This document shows positions 7,435 to 17,652 of a stretch of DNA of 64,000 nt, piece by piece. This DNA is from Anaerolineae bacterium. Its GTDB lineage: Bacteria > Chloroflexota > Anaerolineae > Aggregatilineales > JAFGMM01. Where the stretch lies: NCBI GenBank assembly GCA_027494055.1, contig JAOSJO010000001.1, forward strand, positions 682,001 to 746,000, given 5' to 3'. Under the pieces are notes generated by a model that made no database searches, was not told the DNA's origin, and was given only the letters and a program-made list of their open reading frames with translations. Made by a program: the position numbers and the translations under genes. Each line of letters opens with the position of its first letter. Position 1 is the stretch's first letter.

Positions 7435-8993
7435 ATGCTCAAGGAGTTCCGTAACGAACCGCTCACCGACTTCAGCGACCCCGCGACCGTCAAGGCGTTC
7501 CGCGCCGCGCTTGACACAGTCAAGTCGTGGGCGGGCACGACCTACCCCATCGTCATCGGCGGGGAAGCGATTGAGACCGGGCAGACCTTCACGTCCACGA
7601 ACCCGGCCCGGCCCAATGAGGTCCTCGGCACGTTCGCCAAGGGCACGCGCGAGGTCGCCGAAAAGGCCATCGAGGTCGCCAGCAAGGCGTTTGAGACCTG
7701 GCGCTTTGTCGATCCGTTCGAGCGCGCGCGCTACCTGCTCGTCGCCGGCGAGGAAATGCGCCGCCGCAAGCACGAGTTCAGCGCCATCATGGTGCTGGAG
7801 GCGGGCAAGAGCTGGGTCGAGGCCGACGCCGACACCGCCGAGACCATCGACTTCCTCGAATACTACGCCCGCCAGATGATGCGCCTCACCGAAGCGCGCA
7901 AGCAGCTTGTACCCTACCCGCCCGAAGAGCTGGACCTGCAGTACATCCCTCTCGGCGTTGGGCTGGTGATCCCGCCGTGGAACTTCCCCGGCGCGATCAT
8001 GGGCGGCATGACGTCCGCCTCGGTCGTCTCCGGCAACGCCACTATCCTCAAGCCGGCCAGCGCCACGCCGCTGATCGCCTACAAGTTCTGCGAATTGCTG
8101 TGGGACCAGGGCCTCCCGCCCGGTGTGCTCAACTACCTGCCCGGCCCCGGTGGGGCCATCGGCGATACGCTGGTGGACCACCCCAAGACGCGCTTCATCG
8201 CGTTCACGGGCAGCAAAGAGGTGGGCCTGCGCATTCACGAGCGCGCCGCCAAGGCGCAGCCCGGCCAGCTATGGATCAAGCGCACCATCCTGGAGATGGG
8301 CGGCAAGGACGCGGTGGTCGTGGACGCCTCCGCCGACCTCGCCGCCGCCGCGCAGGGCATCGTGACCTCGGCCTTCGGCTTCCAAGGGCAGAAGTGTTCG
8401 GCGGGGTCGCGCGCGATCATCGTCGATGCGGTGTACGACGACATGGTTCAGAAGATCGTCGCGCGCGCGGAGAAGCTCACTGTCGGCGCGACCGACGCCG
8501 GCCCGGAGGTCTACATGGGGCCGGTGATCGACAAGAGCGCGATGGAGACCATCCTCAACTACATCGACATCGGCAAGGGCGAGGGCGAGCTGGTCCTCGG
8601 CGGGCGCAAGATCGACACGCCAGAGGGCGGCTACTTCATCGAGCCGACCATCTTCGTCGATGTGCCGCGCGACGCGCGCATCGCACAGGAGGAAATCTTC
8701 GGGCCGGTGCTTGCCGTCATCAAGGCGAAGGACTTCGACGACGCGCTCGACATCGCCAACAGCACCGAGTACGGCCTGACTGGCGCGGTCTACAGCGGGA
8801 GCCGGGCGCACCTGGAAAAGCCCGGCGCGTGTTCCACGTCGGCAACCTGTACTTCAACCGCAAGTGCACCGGGGCGCTCGTGGGCGTGCACCCGTTCGGT
8901 GGGTTCAACATGAGCGGTACCGACAGCAAGGCCGGCGGCCCCGACTACCTGCTCCTGTTCACGCAGGCGAAGAGCATCGCCGACAAGCTGTAG
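7435..8993 (+). CDS. pruA: L-glutamate gamma-semialdehyde dehydrogenase (one frame change)
   Basis: An aldehyde dehydrogenase of the RocA/PruA (P5C dehydrogenase) type, about 519 aa when the frame is restored. It oxidises glutamate-5-semialdehyde to glutamate with NAD+, the last step of proline and ornithine breakdown. The catalytic Cys is in [10 protein letters not shown] and the general-base Glu in LEMGGKD; the PWNFP and FTGSKEVG cofactor motifs are present. The start ATG 7435 has AAGGAG 8 nt upstream. Near 8818-8823 the reading frame changes: SRAHLEK is followed in the next frame by [15 protein letters not shown], the typical C-terminal sequence, so one base (probably G in AAAAGCCC) is missing. 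No proline dehydrogenase gene is next to it. Confidence 0.9.
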
Positions 8994-9024
8994 ACCCACG
9001 CTCCGCTGACGATAGCATCCTGGC

Positions 9025-9057
9025 AGCTCCCAGGGAGCTTCAAGCTCCCTGGGAGCT
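9025..9057. repeat. 33-bp palindromic repeat (AGCTCCCAGGG type)
   Basis: Perfect 16-bp arms AGCTCCCAGGGAGCTT and AAGCTCCCTGGGAGCT around one base. A near copy lies inside the DUF2723 gene at 16114-16150. It overlaps the 3' end of the minus-strand sulfite-oxidase-like gene and supplies its last four codons and stop. Confidence 0.9.
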
Positions 9058-10060
9058 TTTCGACGCTCTGACGGTCAGCGTCAGGGTGTGGAGCGCGTCC
9101 GCGCCGTCGGGGAAGGGGTGGGGCGCGGCCCCGGCCTGCGTGTGGCCCTCCGCGTCAACCGCGCGCACGCGGAAGGTATGCACGCCCGGCACGTCGGGCT
9201 GCCAGTAGAAGCGCCACGGGGTCCATAAGAGCGGCGACTCCGGGCGGACCAGTTCGGCCTCCAGCCACGGCCCCTCGTTGACGCTCACCGCGACGCTGCG
9301 GATGGCGCGATCCCCCGCGAAGGCGACGCCCCTGCAGGTAGACCGCGCCCGACACCTCGGCGCGCGGCGGCGTGCGGAACATGGCGTGCGTCTTGACGCG
9401 CCCCACGCTCGACCAGCCGTGGCGCTCCCAGTAGCCGTGGAAGGGGCGGTCGCTCAGCTCGATCCGGGTGAGCCACTTCGGGGCTTTGTGATCGTACAGG
9501 CTGGGGACCAGCACCCGCAGCGGGTACCCCTGCGCCGCCGGGAGCGGCGCGCCGTTCACCGCGTAGGCGAGCAGGGTGCGGTCGTCGCGCGCCAGGCGCA
9601 CCGGCACGCTGGTCGCGTACCCATCCGCCGCGTAGAAACGCACATGCGCCGCCTCCGGGCGCACGCCGGCCTCCGCCAGCAGCGGCGCGAGCGCGCACCC
9701 GCGCCAGCGCGCGGCGGCGATCAACGGGCCGCCGACCGGGTTGCCGGTGCTCAACAGGGTGCGCGCCGCCTCGACCGCCGGCAGCGCGCGGACCGCCCCC
9801 CAATCGAGCGTGAGCGGGCGCGCAACCAGGCCGTCGATGGTAAGCGTCCACCGGTCGCGGTCGATCTGCGGCACGTAGCCCAGGTGCACGGAGAAGAGAT
9901 CGCTGGTCGGGGTGAGCGCCAGCGCGTCGTCGGCCTGTTGGCCGTACACCGGGTCGGGCGCGGCATAAGGGGAAAGGCGCGGAAACGAAGCCGGCGCTTC
10001 CGCAGCGCCGGCGACCGCGCGCAGAAACGCGCGCCGGGTGGTCTCTCGCGGGTCAGGCAT
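9040..10060 (-). CDS. Sulfite-oxidase-like molybdopterin protein, twin-arginine exported (one frame change)
   Basis: About 340 aa. The N-terminus TTRRAFLRAVAG is a twin-arginine signal, so the protein should be exported folded with its cofactor. The next 200 residues form the sulfite oxidase Moco domain (LDWGAVRALP, NPVGGPLI, ARWRG, DDRTLLAYAVNG, LRVLVPSLYDHKAPKWL, YWERHGWS). The C-terminal part is the Mo-cofactor dimerisation domain (VNEGPWLEAEL, WRFYWQ). The frame changes near 9329-9332 in a run of four C, after VYLQG; one extra base explains it. Notably, the position of the molybdenum-ligating Cys reads Ser (TLLSTGNPVGG, codon AGC). The stop and last codons lie inside the palindrome at 9025-9057. 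A sulfite or other oxo-transfer activity is expected only if the Cys loss is not real. Confidence 0.8.
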
Positions 10061-10127
10061 CCAGTCTACCCAAAGTAGCCAGCTCCAGACATCCTATCGC
10101 ATCCTGTGCGGCGCACGCGCCGCGTTT

Positions 10128-11060
10128 TCACTCCGCGCCGTGCACCAGCACCGCGCGCACCATGGCGGTGAACCCAAGCGCCACGAGCAGCGCCGTCGAG
10201 AGCGTCATCCGCACCGGGAAGAGGTCGGTCTCTGCGAGCAACAGGCTCACGCCGACGCCGGCCAGTGCGAAGGCCATGAGCAGCCGCCCGCCGTCGTGCT
10301 GCCGTAGCGCGCCCGGAAAGAGTACCGCACCTGCCGCCGCCAGCGCAAGCGGCCACAGGTCGCCCAGCCGGCTCGGCAGAACGCCCAGGTTGAACATGAC
10401 GCCGGCTGCGGCGACGGCGAACATCGCCAGCGCGAAGAGCAGCACGCCGGGCCGCACGCGCCACGGGAAGCGGACCCGCACGCGCGGCCTCTGCAGGCGC
10501 GGGACCCGCAGCCGCCACGGCTCGTGCGGCGTCTCTTCGGCGGCCTCCGCCGCGTCCAGGGTCTCGTCCTCACCCTCTTCCGCCTCGCGACGTCGGAACA
10601 GGGCGCGCCGGGTCCTGATCGGTGCGGCGGCCTCCTCCAGATCGTCCAGCTCCCCGGCCTCGTCCGCGTCGCCGGCCTCTGCGCCGGCGCGACGCCACAG
10701 CGCCGGCAGCCGGAACCGCCGGGCCTGCCGCACGTGCGGCGCGTCCGGGGCGCGCGCCGCGACTTCGGCGCGGGCCGCCTCTTCCGCGGGCGCAGTCTCG
10801 CCTGCGATGGACTCGGCCAGCATCGCGTCAAGCTCCTCCAGCTCTTTCTCAGGGATCGGGTCGCCCTCAGGCGGCTGCCCGCGCCGGAATAACGGCAGCT
10901 GGAACCGCCGCCCGGCTTCCGCGATCTGCGCCCCGGCCCCCTCGACCGCTTCAGCAGCCGCTTCAGCGACCGCTTCCGCGGCCACTTCAGCCTGCGATTC
11001 TGCCCCGGCCTCTTCGTCGGGCGTCTCGGCCTCTCGTTTGAAGAACGTAAAGCGTTTCAT
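10128..11060 (-). CDS. Membrane protein with low-complexity acidic N-terminal region, unknown function
   Basis: 310 aa. Residues 10-190 are Ala/Glu-rich with repeated basic patches of the form RRFQLPLFRRG, RRFRLPALWRR and RTRRALFRRRE, which look like three copies of one small motif separated by acidic linkers. The last 110 residues contain about four hydrophobic helices (GVLLFALAMFAVAAAGVMF, LWPLALAAAGAVLF, LLMAFALAGVGVSLLLA and LSTALLVALGFTAMV). The topology suggests a long cytoplasmic tail and a small membrane bundle. I do not recognise the N-terminal part; the C-terminal half resembles short multi-helix membrane domains of unknown role. It lies 67 bp upstream of the sulfite-oxidase-like gene on the same strand. 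Confidence 0.7.
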   Translation of the reverse strand: MKRFTFFKREAETPDEEAGAESQAEVAAEAVAEAAAEAVEGAGAQIAEAGRRFQLPLFRRGQPPEGDPIPEKELEELDAMLAESIAGETAPAEEAARAEVAARAPDAPHVRQARRFRLPALWRRAGAEAGDADEAGELDDLEEAAAPIRTRRALFRRREAEEGEDETLDAAEAAEETPHEPWRLRVPRLQRPRVRVRFPWRVRPGVLLFALAMFAVAAAGVMFNLGVLPSRLGDLWPLALAAAGAVLFPGALRQHDGGRLLMAFALAGVGVSLLLAETDLFPVRMTLSTALLVALGFTAMVRAVLVHGAE

Positions 11061-11254
11061 GGCATAACCCCCTCGCGCGTGGGTATGTGCGCCGAACGCG
11101 CCGGCTTATTCGGTTGCGTAAAATCGGGGGTCGTTTGTGGCGCGCCGCGTGGGATGCGCCTGTTGCCAGGGTAGTGTATCCCCAAAACCGCGCTTCAGCG
11201 CAAACGCGCAACAGAGACATCTGCAACATCCGTGCCCGGTCGCGCCCGCCGTGC

Positions 11255-11815
11255 CTAAAGCATTTTCTCCATCAGCCAGCACGGCTCCTCGACGAAGCGC
11301 GTCCGCCCTCGTGATCGACGTACTGCCAGCGGCCATCGTCCTCGCCGAAGACGTGGTAGCCCAGGCGCGCGTAGAGCCGTTCCGCGCCGGGGTTGTCCTT
11401 CGCGACCGCAATGGTCGCGCTGCGGAGGCCGGTGCGTGCGCAGTTCCGCCTCGGCGGCGTGCACCAGCGTCGTGCCCAGGCCCTTGCGCTGGAACGGCTC
11501 CATCACGCGCAGCGCGTAGAGATAGCCCTGTGGCTCCGAGCCGTAGAGGTTGAGAAACCCACCCTCAAGGCTCACGAATATCTGGCCGACCGGGAAGCCG
11601 TTGACGTCGGCGACGAGCATCAGCCGCCGCCCCTCCACCTGCTGCGCGAAGGTCTGCCGGTACAGCCGCCGGAAGTGCGCGAACTGCCCGTACCATTCGA
11701 GCTTCGGCAGGTCCGCCTCGGTCGCGAGGCGGATTGTCGCCCTGACGCGCAGCTCGATTTCCTGCGCGTTCTCTATATCGGTCCATGCCCTGCCATTGCG
11801 ACGAAGCTGCATCAT
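11255..11815 (-). CDS. GNAT-family N-acetyltransferase (two compensating frame changes)
   Basis: About 186 aa. The first residues are TIRLATEADLPKLEWYG, a usual GNAT start; the acetyl-CoA-binding motif is LRVMEPFQRKGLGTTLV (Q/RxxGxG/A pattern). After RTH near 11430 the frame must shift to read GLRSATIAVAKDNPGAERLYARLGYHVF, the classical GNAT end, and near 11310 it shifts back to end as RFVEEPCWLMEKML. The start ATG at 11815 overlaps the stop of the tRNA nucleotidyltransferase (ATGA), so both are probably translated from one mRNA. GNAT enzymes acetylate amines of small molecules or proteins; the substrate is unknown. Confidence 0.75.
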   Translation of the reverse strand: MMQLRRNGRAWTDIENAQEIELRVRATIRLATEADLPKLEWYGQFAHFRRLYRQTFAQQVEGRRLMLVADVNGFPVGQIFVSLEGGFLNLYGSEPQGYLYALRVMEPFQRKGLGTTLVHAAEAELRTHRPPQRDHCGREGQPRRGTALRAPGLPRLRRGRWPLAVRRSRGRTRFVEEPCWLMEKML

Positions 11816-14418
11816 TCGACCTCTTCAACAATCAAACGTTCGAGCAGTTCGTGTTCTTCTTCTGCGGATTTTACCTCGCCGTCGAGCCAGGCAGCGCGCA
11901 GCCGGTCCAGGATGCGGCGGAACGCCGGGCCGGGCTTCAGGCCCAGCGCCTTGAGGTCGTTGCCATCGACGATGGGCTGCACGTCGCGCAGCCGCGTCGC
12001 GTAGTGGGCGATCTGCTCGCGCGCGGTCGGTTCCGCCGCCGCCCAGCCCGCGACGAGCACCGCGTCGCTGAACGGGGCGAGCCAGCTTGCCAGCGTGCTT
12101 GGCCGCTGCGGCTGCGCCAGCTCCGGGAGCTGCGCGCGCAGGGCCTGCGCCATCTCCAGCGCGTCGGCAGTGCTGCGCTTCACCCGGAAGCGCCTGACAA
12201 CGCTGCGCCGGTCTTCCCCGCTGAGGCAGAACGTCATCAGAATGAAGCCGGGAAGCTCCCACCATTCGGCGTCATACCCGCCCAGCGCCGGCCAGACGGG
12301 GCGCGTGCGCGCCTTGCGCAGCGCCCGCATCGCAGCCGTCAGCCAGGCGTCGGCGGAGAGCGCCGGGTGGATCTGCGCCAACACGCCCAACCGGTGGAGG
12401 CGCGTCAGAACCACCTCCGGCTTCTCCTCGTGCAGGATCGCCTCAAGCTCGTGGCGCAGCCGCGCGCCGCTCACGCGGTCCAGCAGCGGCAGCGCCCTGT
12501 CGATCAGTTCCAGCGTGCGCGCCTCGATCAGGAAGCCGAGGCGCTGCTCCAGGCGCGCCGCGCGCAGCATCCGGGTCGGGTCATCGACAAAGCTCAGGCT
12601 GTGCAGCACCCGGATCAGGCCCTCGCGCAGGTCGCGCCCGCCGCCCCAGAAGTCGAGCAACTGCCCAAACGGCTCCGGCGCGAGGCGGATCGCGAGCGTG
12701 TTGATCGTGAAGTCGCGCCGGTGCAGGTCCTGTTTGATCGAGCTGTGCTGCACGGTCGGGAGCGCGCTGGGGTGCTCGTAGAACTCGGTGCGCGCGGTCA
12801 CGAAATCGATGGCGGGCGGGAGGCCGGGCGTCTCCTTAAGCTGGCCGTTGCTCAGCAGCCACTTGGCCGTGCCGAAGCGCGCGTGCGAGCGGATGCTGCC
12901 GCCATACTGCGCCGTGAGCTGCTTCACCAGCGCGATGGCCTCGCCCTCGACCACGAAGTCGATGTCCTGCGCAATCGGGAGGTCCAGCAGCAGGTCGCGC
13001 ACGAAGCCGCCGACGAAGTACAGCCCGAAGTCCATCCCCTGCGCCGACGCGCTGATCTGGCGCACAAGGCGCATCGTCTGCGGCGCGAGGGCGTGCTCCA
13101 GCTTGCGGACGACCTCCGCCGGCGCGGGGAGGCCGCCGTCCACCCGCTGCCCCAGAGCTTGATGAGGTCGGTGCGCGTCACCACGCCGAGCAGCACGCCG
13201 TCGCCGTTCACGACCGGCACCTGCCCCCAGCCCGAACGCAGCATCACCTGCTGCAACTCCTCCAGCGAGTCATCTGGCTCGACGGTGAACGTCCCGGCGT
13301 CCATCAGTTCGCTCACGGGCGTGTCGCCGCGCTGGTGGTCGAGCGCGCGGTCCACGGCGCGCCGCGTGAGCAGGCCCACCAGCCGGTCGCCGTCGAGCAC
13401 GGGGTAGCCCTCGTGGCCGGTGCGGCGCATCCGCCGCTCGACCTTCCGGGCCGGCTCGCCGGCCTGCACCGTCTGCACGCCGTGGGACATCAGGTCGGCG
13501 ACGGTGGTGCGCGGCTGGACCGCGCCGGGCAGCGCCTCGATCAGTTCGGCCTCCGCTGCGTCAAGCGCCTTGTCGCGGATGAGGGCCGCCGCCGCGCGGC
13601 TGTGCCCGCCCCCGCCGAAGCGCGCCGCCACCTGCGAGACATCGACCTCGTCGCCGGTGCTGCGCGCCACAAGCTGCACGTGCGTGGGCAGCGCCACCAG
13701 CATGAACAGCGCCGCCGGCTCAAGCAGGTCGCGGAGCTTGTGCGCGATGCTCGATACCCTCCTCCGCCAGCTCCGGCGCGTCGGCGCTGGTCACCACCAC
13801 CGGCTGCCCGTTGATGTCCAGCGTCCGCGCGTTTTCAAGCAGGCGCTCGTACAGATCGCGCTGCTCCTCGGTCAGCGGCAGGTGCAGGAAACTGTTCACC
13901 ACGTCCACGTCTGCGCCCTGCTCCATCAGCCACGCGGCGCAGCGGATGTCGCGCGGCGTGGTGGTACCGTAGATCAGGCAGCCCGTATCTTCGTACACGC
14001 CGAGCATCATCAGCGTCGCCTCTATCGGCGTGATGGCGACGCCACGCTCCTGCAGGACCTCGCACAGCAGCGTGGTGTTCGCGCCGACCGGCTCGCCGCT
14101 GAAGGACCAGTGCGGCTGAAGCTCGCGGCTCAACGGGTGGTGGTCGATGAAAAACACCGGCGTGTCGGGCTTCAGCCCGCGCACCGAGACGATGCTCTGC
14201 GTATCGACCACCGTCACCGATTCGAGCTTGTGCCGCTTGAGGTCGCGCATCGCCACGAAGGGGAAGGCGTCGCCGTACAACGTGATGAAATGGCGCACGT
14301 TGCGGTTCAGCCGGCGCGGGAGCACAGGCGTCGCGCCGGGGTCGAGCTTATGCGCCGCCAGCAGCGAAGCAACGGCGTCGAAGTCGGTGTTTTCGTGCGT
14401 CAGGATCAGTCTCACCAC
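11812..14418 (-). CDS. DHH-CBS-CBS-poly(A)-polymerase tRNA nucleotidyltransferase (two frame changes)
   Basis: About 868 aa when two frame breaks are joined. Domain order: DHH phosphoesterase (residues 1-200; HENTDFDAVAS and FIDHHPLS motifs) with DHHA1 (RFGGGGHSRAAAA, about 250); two CBS domains (about 310-430; HEGYPVLDGDRLVGLLT and WGQVPVVNGDGVLLGVVT); then the class II nucleotidyltransferase head (YFVGGFVRDLLLD, DIDFVVEGEA, RRDFTINTLA) and tRNA-binding body. This arrangement is known in bacterial A-adding or CCA-adding enzymes that finish tRNA 3' ends. The tRNAs of this window lack encoded CCA. Frame changes are near 13745 (after EEGIEH) and near 13150 (after KLWG). It lies between the DUF2723 gene and the GNAT gene on the same strand. 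Confidence 0.88.
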
Positions 14419-14491
14419 GTCATCCCGTCAGAGTCAACCACGGCGGCGCGGCGGACTGTCCCGCCGCACCTGCGCGGTAACACGCTTGTTT

Positions 14492-17400
14492 CTATTGTAA
14501 CACGTCCATCCAGATCGTGAGCGTCTGCCCTGCGCCGCGAGCGCGGGGTCGAGGATGGGCAGGGGCCGCTGTGTGAAGTGGTCGTAGAGCGCGAGTTCGA
14601 GCCGCGCGCCGGTCGCCTCAACGCCGTCAGGGACGGTGAGCGTGTGCCAATCGGTGACCGCGCTCCCCCACACCCACTTGAGCGTGGGGATCGCGCCGGT
14701 CGCGGGATGTGGTCGCTCTGCGCGCGCCACGCCCAGCCCGGGCCGATCAGGTCCACCTTGACCGCGTCGTCCTCCGGCAGCGGATAGGCCGCGCGGAAGC
14801 GCAGCCCCACCTCCACCCGGTCGCCCGGCTGGAGCGCCGCCGGCGCGCTCACCTGCACGCCGGTCAGCACGACACCGCTGCCCAGCGGCACATAGCGCGC
14901 GCCTGGTTCGGGGCCGGGGAGGTCCACGCCGTAGCCGGTCCGGACGCCGAACGGACCGAGCGTCTGCGAGAGGCAGCCGCACCCCGCCGCCTCGATTGCC
15001 ACACGCACGCCGGCCGCGTCCGGCAGGAGGTCGTAAGCCGTGCTGAAGTGGCCGCCCGCCATCGCGCGGAAGCGCTCCGTCGCCAGCACCGCGTCGGCGC
15101 GGCTGAGCGTGAGGTCGAAGTCCGCCCACCCCGCGCCGCGATAGGTCCAGTGCAGGTACAGACGCGCCCGCCCCGGCAGCGAGAGGTCGTAGTCATAGCC
15201 GGTCAGCACCAGGCCGTCGGCAAAGGCGTCGTAGCGTGGGTGCTCGGTCGGCGGCGGCAGCGGGACCGGCGCGACGGCCTCCAGCGCGCCCACCGCGACG
15301 CGCGCGCGGCCATCCTCTGCCCGCAGCGGCATGACGCCCTCTGCGCCGGCGGTGTACAGCCCGGCGAGCAGCGCCAGGTCGCCCGGCGGGCGGTCGAGCG
15401 TGTACCGCGCCACCACGATCTCGCCGGGTTCGGCCCTGGCCGTTGGGAGCGGCACGTCGTCCTGCCGGACGACCGTCTCCCCGGCCACGGCGTGGAGGAA
15501 GCTCGTCACGTCACCGCCGGCGGCGTCAGCCGCGACTTCCCACGCGAGCGTCACCGTCGCCGGCGCATAGCCACCCGGCGCGTGGAGGGCCGGCGCGCTC
15601 CGCAGCGTGACGCCGCCCTCGAACGGCACGGGCGGCTCCAGGGGCGCGAGGCCCGCCGGCAGCGTGCGGCGCGGCGCGGCATACGCCATCCAGCCCGGCC
15701 CGCTGACCTGCGGCGCGAACCGGTAGCCTGTCGCGGCGTAGGCGTCGGGAAGTAGCTCTGCACCACGACGGGGCGGCCCGCCTCCAGATACACGCCGATG
15801 CGCCGCGCCCAGGTCGCGCTCAGCGGCTCAGCGCCGTCGGGGTAGACGTAGACCGCCTCCACATCAGGGCGCTGCCCCTCCGCCCCCTGCAGGTACCACA
15901 ACGGCGTCACCCGGTGCCAGTTCGCCAGCAGCACCGCGCCGTCCGGCGTCGCGTCGAGCAGGCGCGTTGCGAAGTCGCGCGCCTCTTCGTCGGCGTGGAG
16001 GTAAAGCAGGCTCGGCAGGTTGGCGGCGAACGTCAGCGCGCCACCGAGGATGACGACGGCGGCCACCAACGGCGTCACGTAAGCGTGCACCGCGCCCACC
16101 AGGGTGCTTTCCCGTAGCTCCCAGGGCGCTTCAAGCTCCCTGGGAGCTACTACTGCGCCCAGCTTCCGGGAAGCCAGCGCCCCAACGACCCACCCCACCG
16201 CCGCCGCCAGGCACACATACGCCGGCGTCATGTACTCGACCGTCTGCGGCGCGCGGTACGTCGCCGTGACCAGCGTGTGCAGCGCGAACGCCCCGCCGAG
16301 CGTCGCCAGCAGCCAGCGGTCGCGCCAGAGCATCAGCAGCGCCGCCGCCGCGCCCGCGGCCAGCACCAGGCCGTGCCACTGGTAGGTGAGCACTTCGCCC
16401 ATCACAGGCAGGCGCGCGAGCGGCGCGAACACGAACAGGTCGCCCTCGAAGCCGCGCGCCAGCACGTGATTCCAGAAGCCGTCCCACGTGTTGATGTCCG
16501 CCGGCGCGAGCACGGCCCCGGCGCGCAGCGGCAGGTACAGCCACGGGAGAAAACCCGCCGCAAACGCCAGCCCCGGCCTCAGCCAGCGGCGCGGCTGGCG
16601 CAGGAGCGCGCGGTCCGCCGCGACCAGCGCCGCGACGAACACCGCCACGACGAACACCAGCGAGGCGTGGTGCGTGAGGCCCAGGCCCACGCAGAGCGCG
16701 AAGCGCGCCAGAATCCGGTTCTCGCGGCCGGCCCCCTGCGCCGCCTGGGAGCCGGGGGCCTCAGGGCCGCCGGGATGGGGCGGGCGCTTCGCCCGCCGGT
16801 ACGCGAGCAGCGCGTCGAGCGCCAGCGCGGTGAAGAGCGCCGCCATCGGGCGGATGCTCGCCTGCGTCGCGGTGAGCCAGAAGCTCGTCGCCGCGCCGTG
16901 CGCCAGCGCGGCGGCCAGCCCGGCGACGGGCGCGCGCGTCTCGCGGCGCACGGCGTGGCTCACCACGGCCAGAGTCAGCGCGGCGGTGAGCGCCGAGAAC
17001 AGGTTGACACGGTACGCCGGGCTGCCCAACGGCAACTGCGCGAACCCCCACCCAACCAGCGTATAGAGCGGGTAGCCGGGGGGGTGCGCCACGCCGAGTT
17101 CGTTGACCACAAGCTGGAACTCGCCCGCGTCCGCCGGGAGCACGCCGGGCGCGGCGGCGCCCACGTACACGGCGAGCGCCACGAGCAGCACCGCCATATC
17201 CCACGCCCAGCCGTTGGGCAGCGCGCGCGCGGCAAGCCACGCCGCCAGCGCCAGCACGCACGCCACGCCGGCCGCCTCCGGGCTGATGGCCGGATAGAGC
17301 GCGTAGATCAGCAGGAGCAGCGCCGGCCACGCGACGCCGCTGGCGCGCGCCAGGCCGAAGCCCGCCGCCCCACCGAGGACCGCCGCCAGCAGGACGAGCG

Positions 17401-17551
17401 GCAGCGCGTCGTCGGGGCGGACCACCGGCGGCAGCGCGAACTCAAGCGCCACCCGGAGGGCGTACAGCGCCGCGAGCAGCGCCGCGCCGGCCTGCCGCAC
17501 GGGCCGGTGGCGCGCAAGGTCGAGCCAGGGAGCAGGGAAGTTACGCATCAC
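14492..17551 (-). CDS. DUF2723-family membrane protein, probable glycosyltransferase (three frame changes)
   Basis: About 1020 aa. The N-terminal 500 residues hold about ten or more membrane helices and the DUF2723 signature: an extracytoplasmic loop with GVLPADAGEFQLVVNELGVAHPPGYPLY, where Asp-Ala-Gly-Glu-Phe is characteristic of GT-C-like enzymes that use lipid-linked sugars. A soluble C-terminal half of beta-rich modules (about residues 600-1019) follows. Frame changes occur near 15750 (YFP to DAYAATGYRF), 14710 (DHIP to ATGAIPTLKW) and 14530 (AAQG to QTLTIWMDVLQ, stop at 14492). A dispersed palindrome at 16114-16150 is inside the coding region and encodes the loop segment APRELEAPWELR. 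It is the first gene of a minus-strand group with the tRNA nucleotidyltransferase 73 bp downstream. Confidence 0.8.
16114..16150. repeat. 37-bp palindromic repeat inside a coding sequence
   Basis: GTAGCTCCCAGGGCGCTT and AAGCTCCCTGGGAGCTAC pair with one mismatch around a single base. It is a longer copy of the 9025-9057 repeat and is translated within the DUF2723 gene. Confidence 0.88.
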
Positions 17552-17652
17552 CCCGAAAGATACACCACGCGGCGGCCCAGGGCGAATGTGACAGCGCCGC
17601 GCAGAAAGCGTGTATAATTCCCTGCGCCATCACAGCATCCGAGGTCGCCCCT

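Noticed and set aside
11393..13407. Long plus-strand open frames across the GNAT and tRNA nucleotidyltransferase genes
   Set aside because: Arg/Gln/His-rich shadows; the minus strand has clear DHH, CBS and nucleotidyltransferase motifs.
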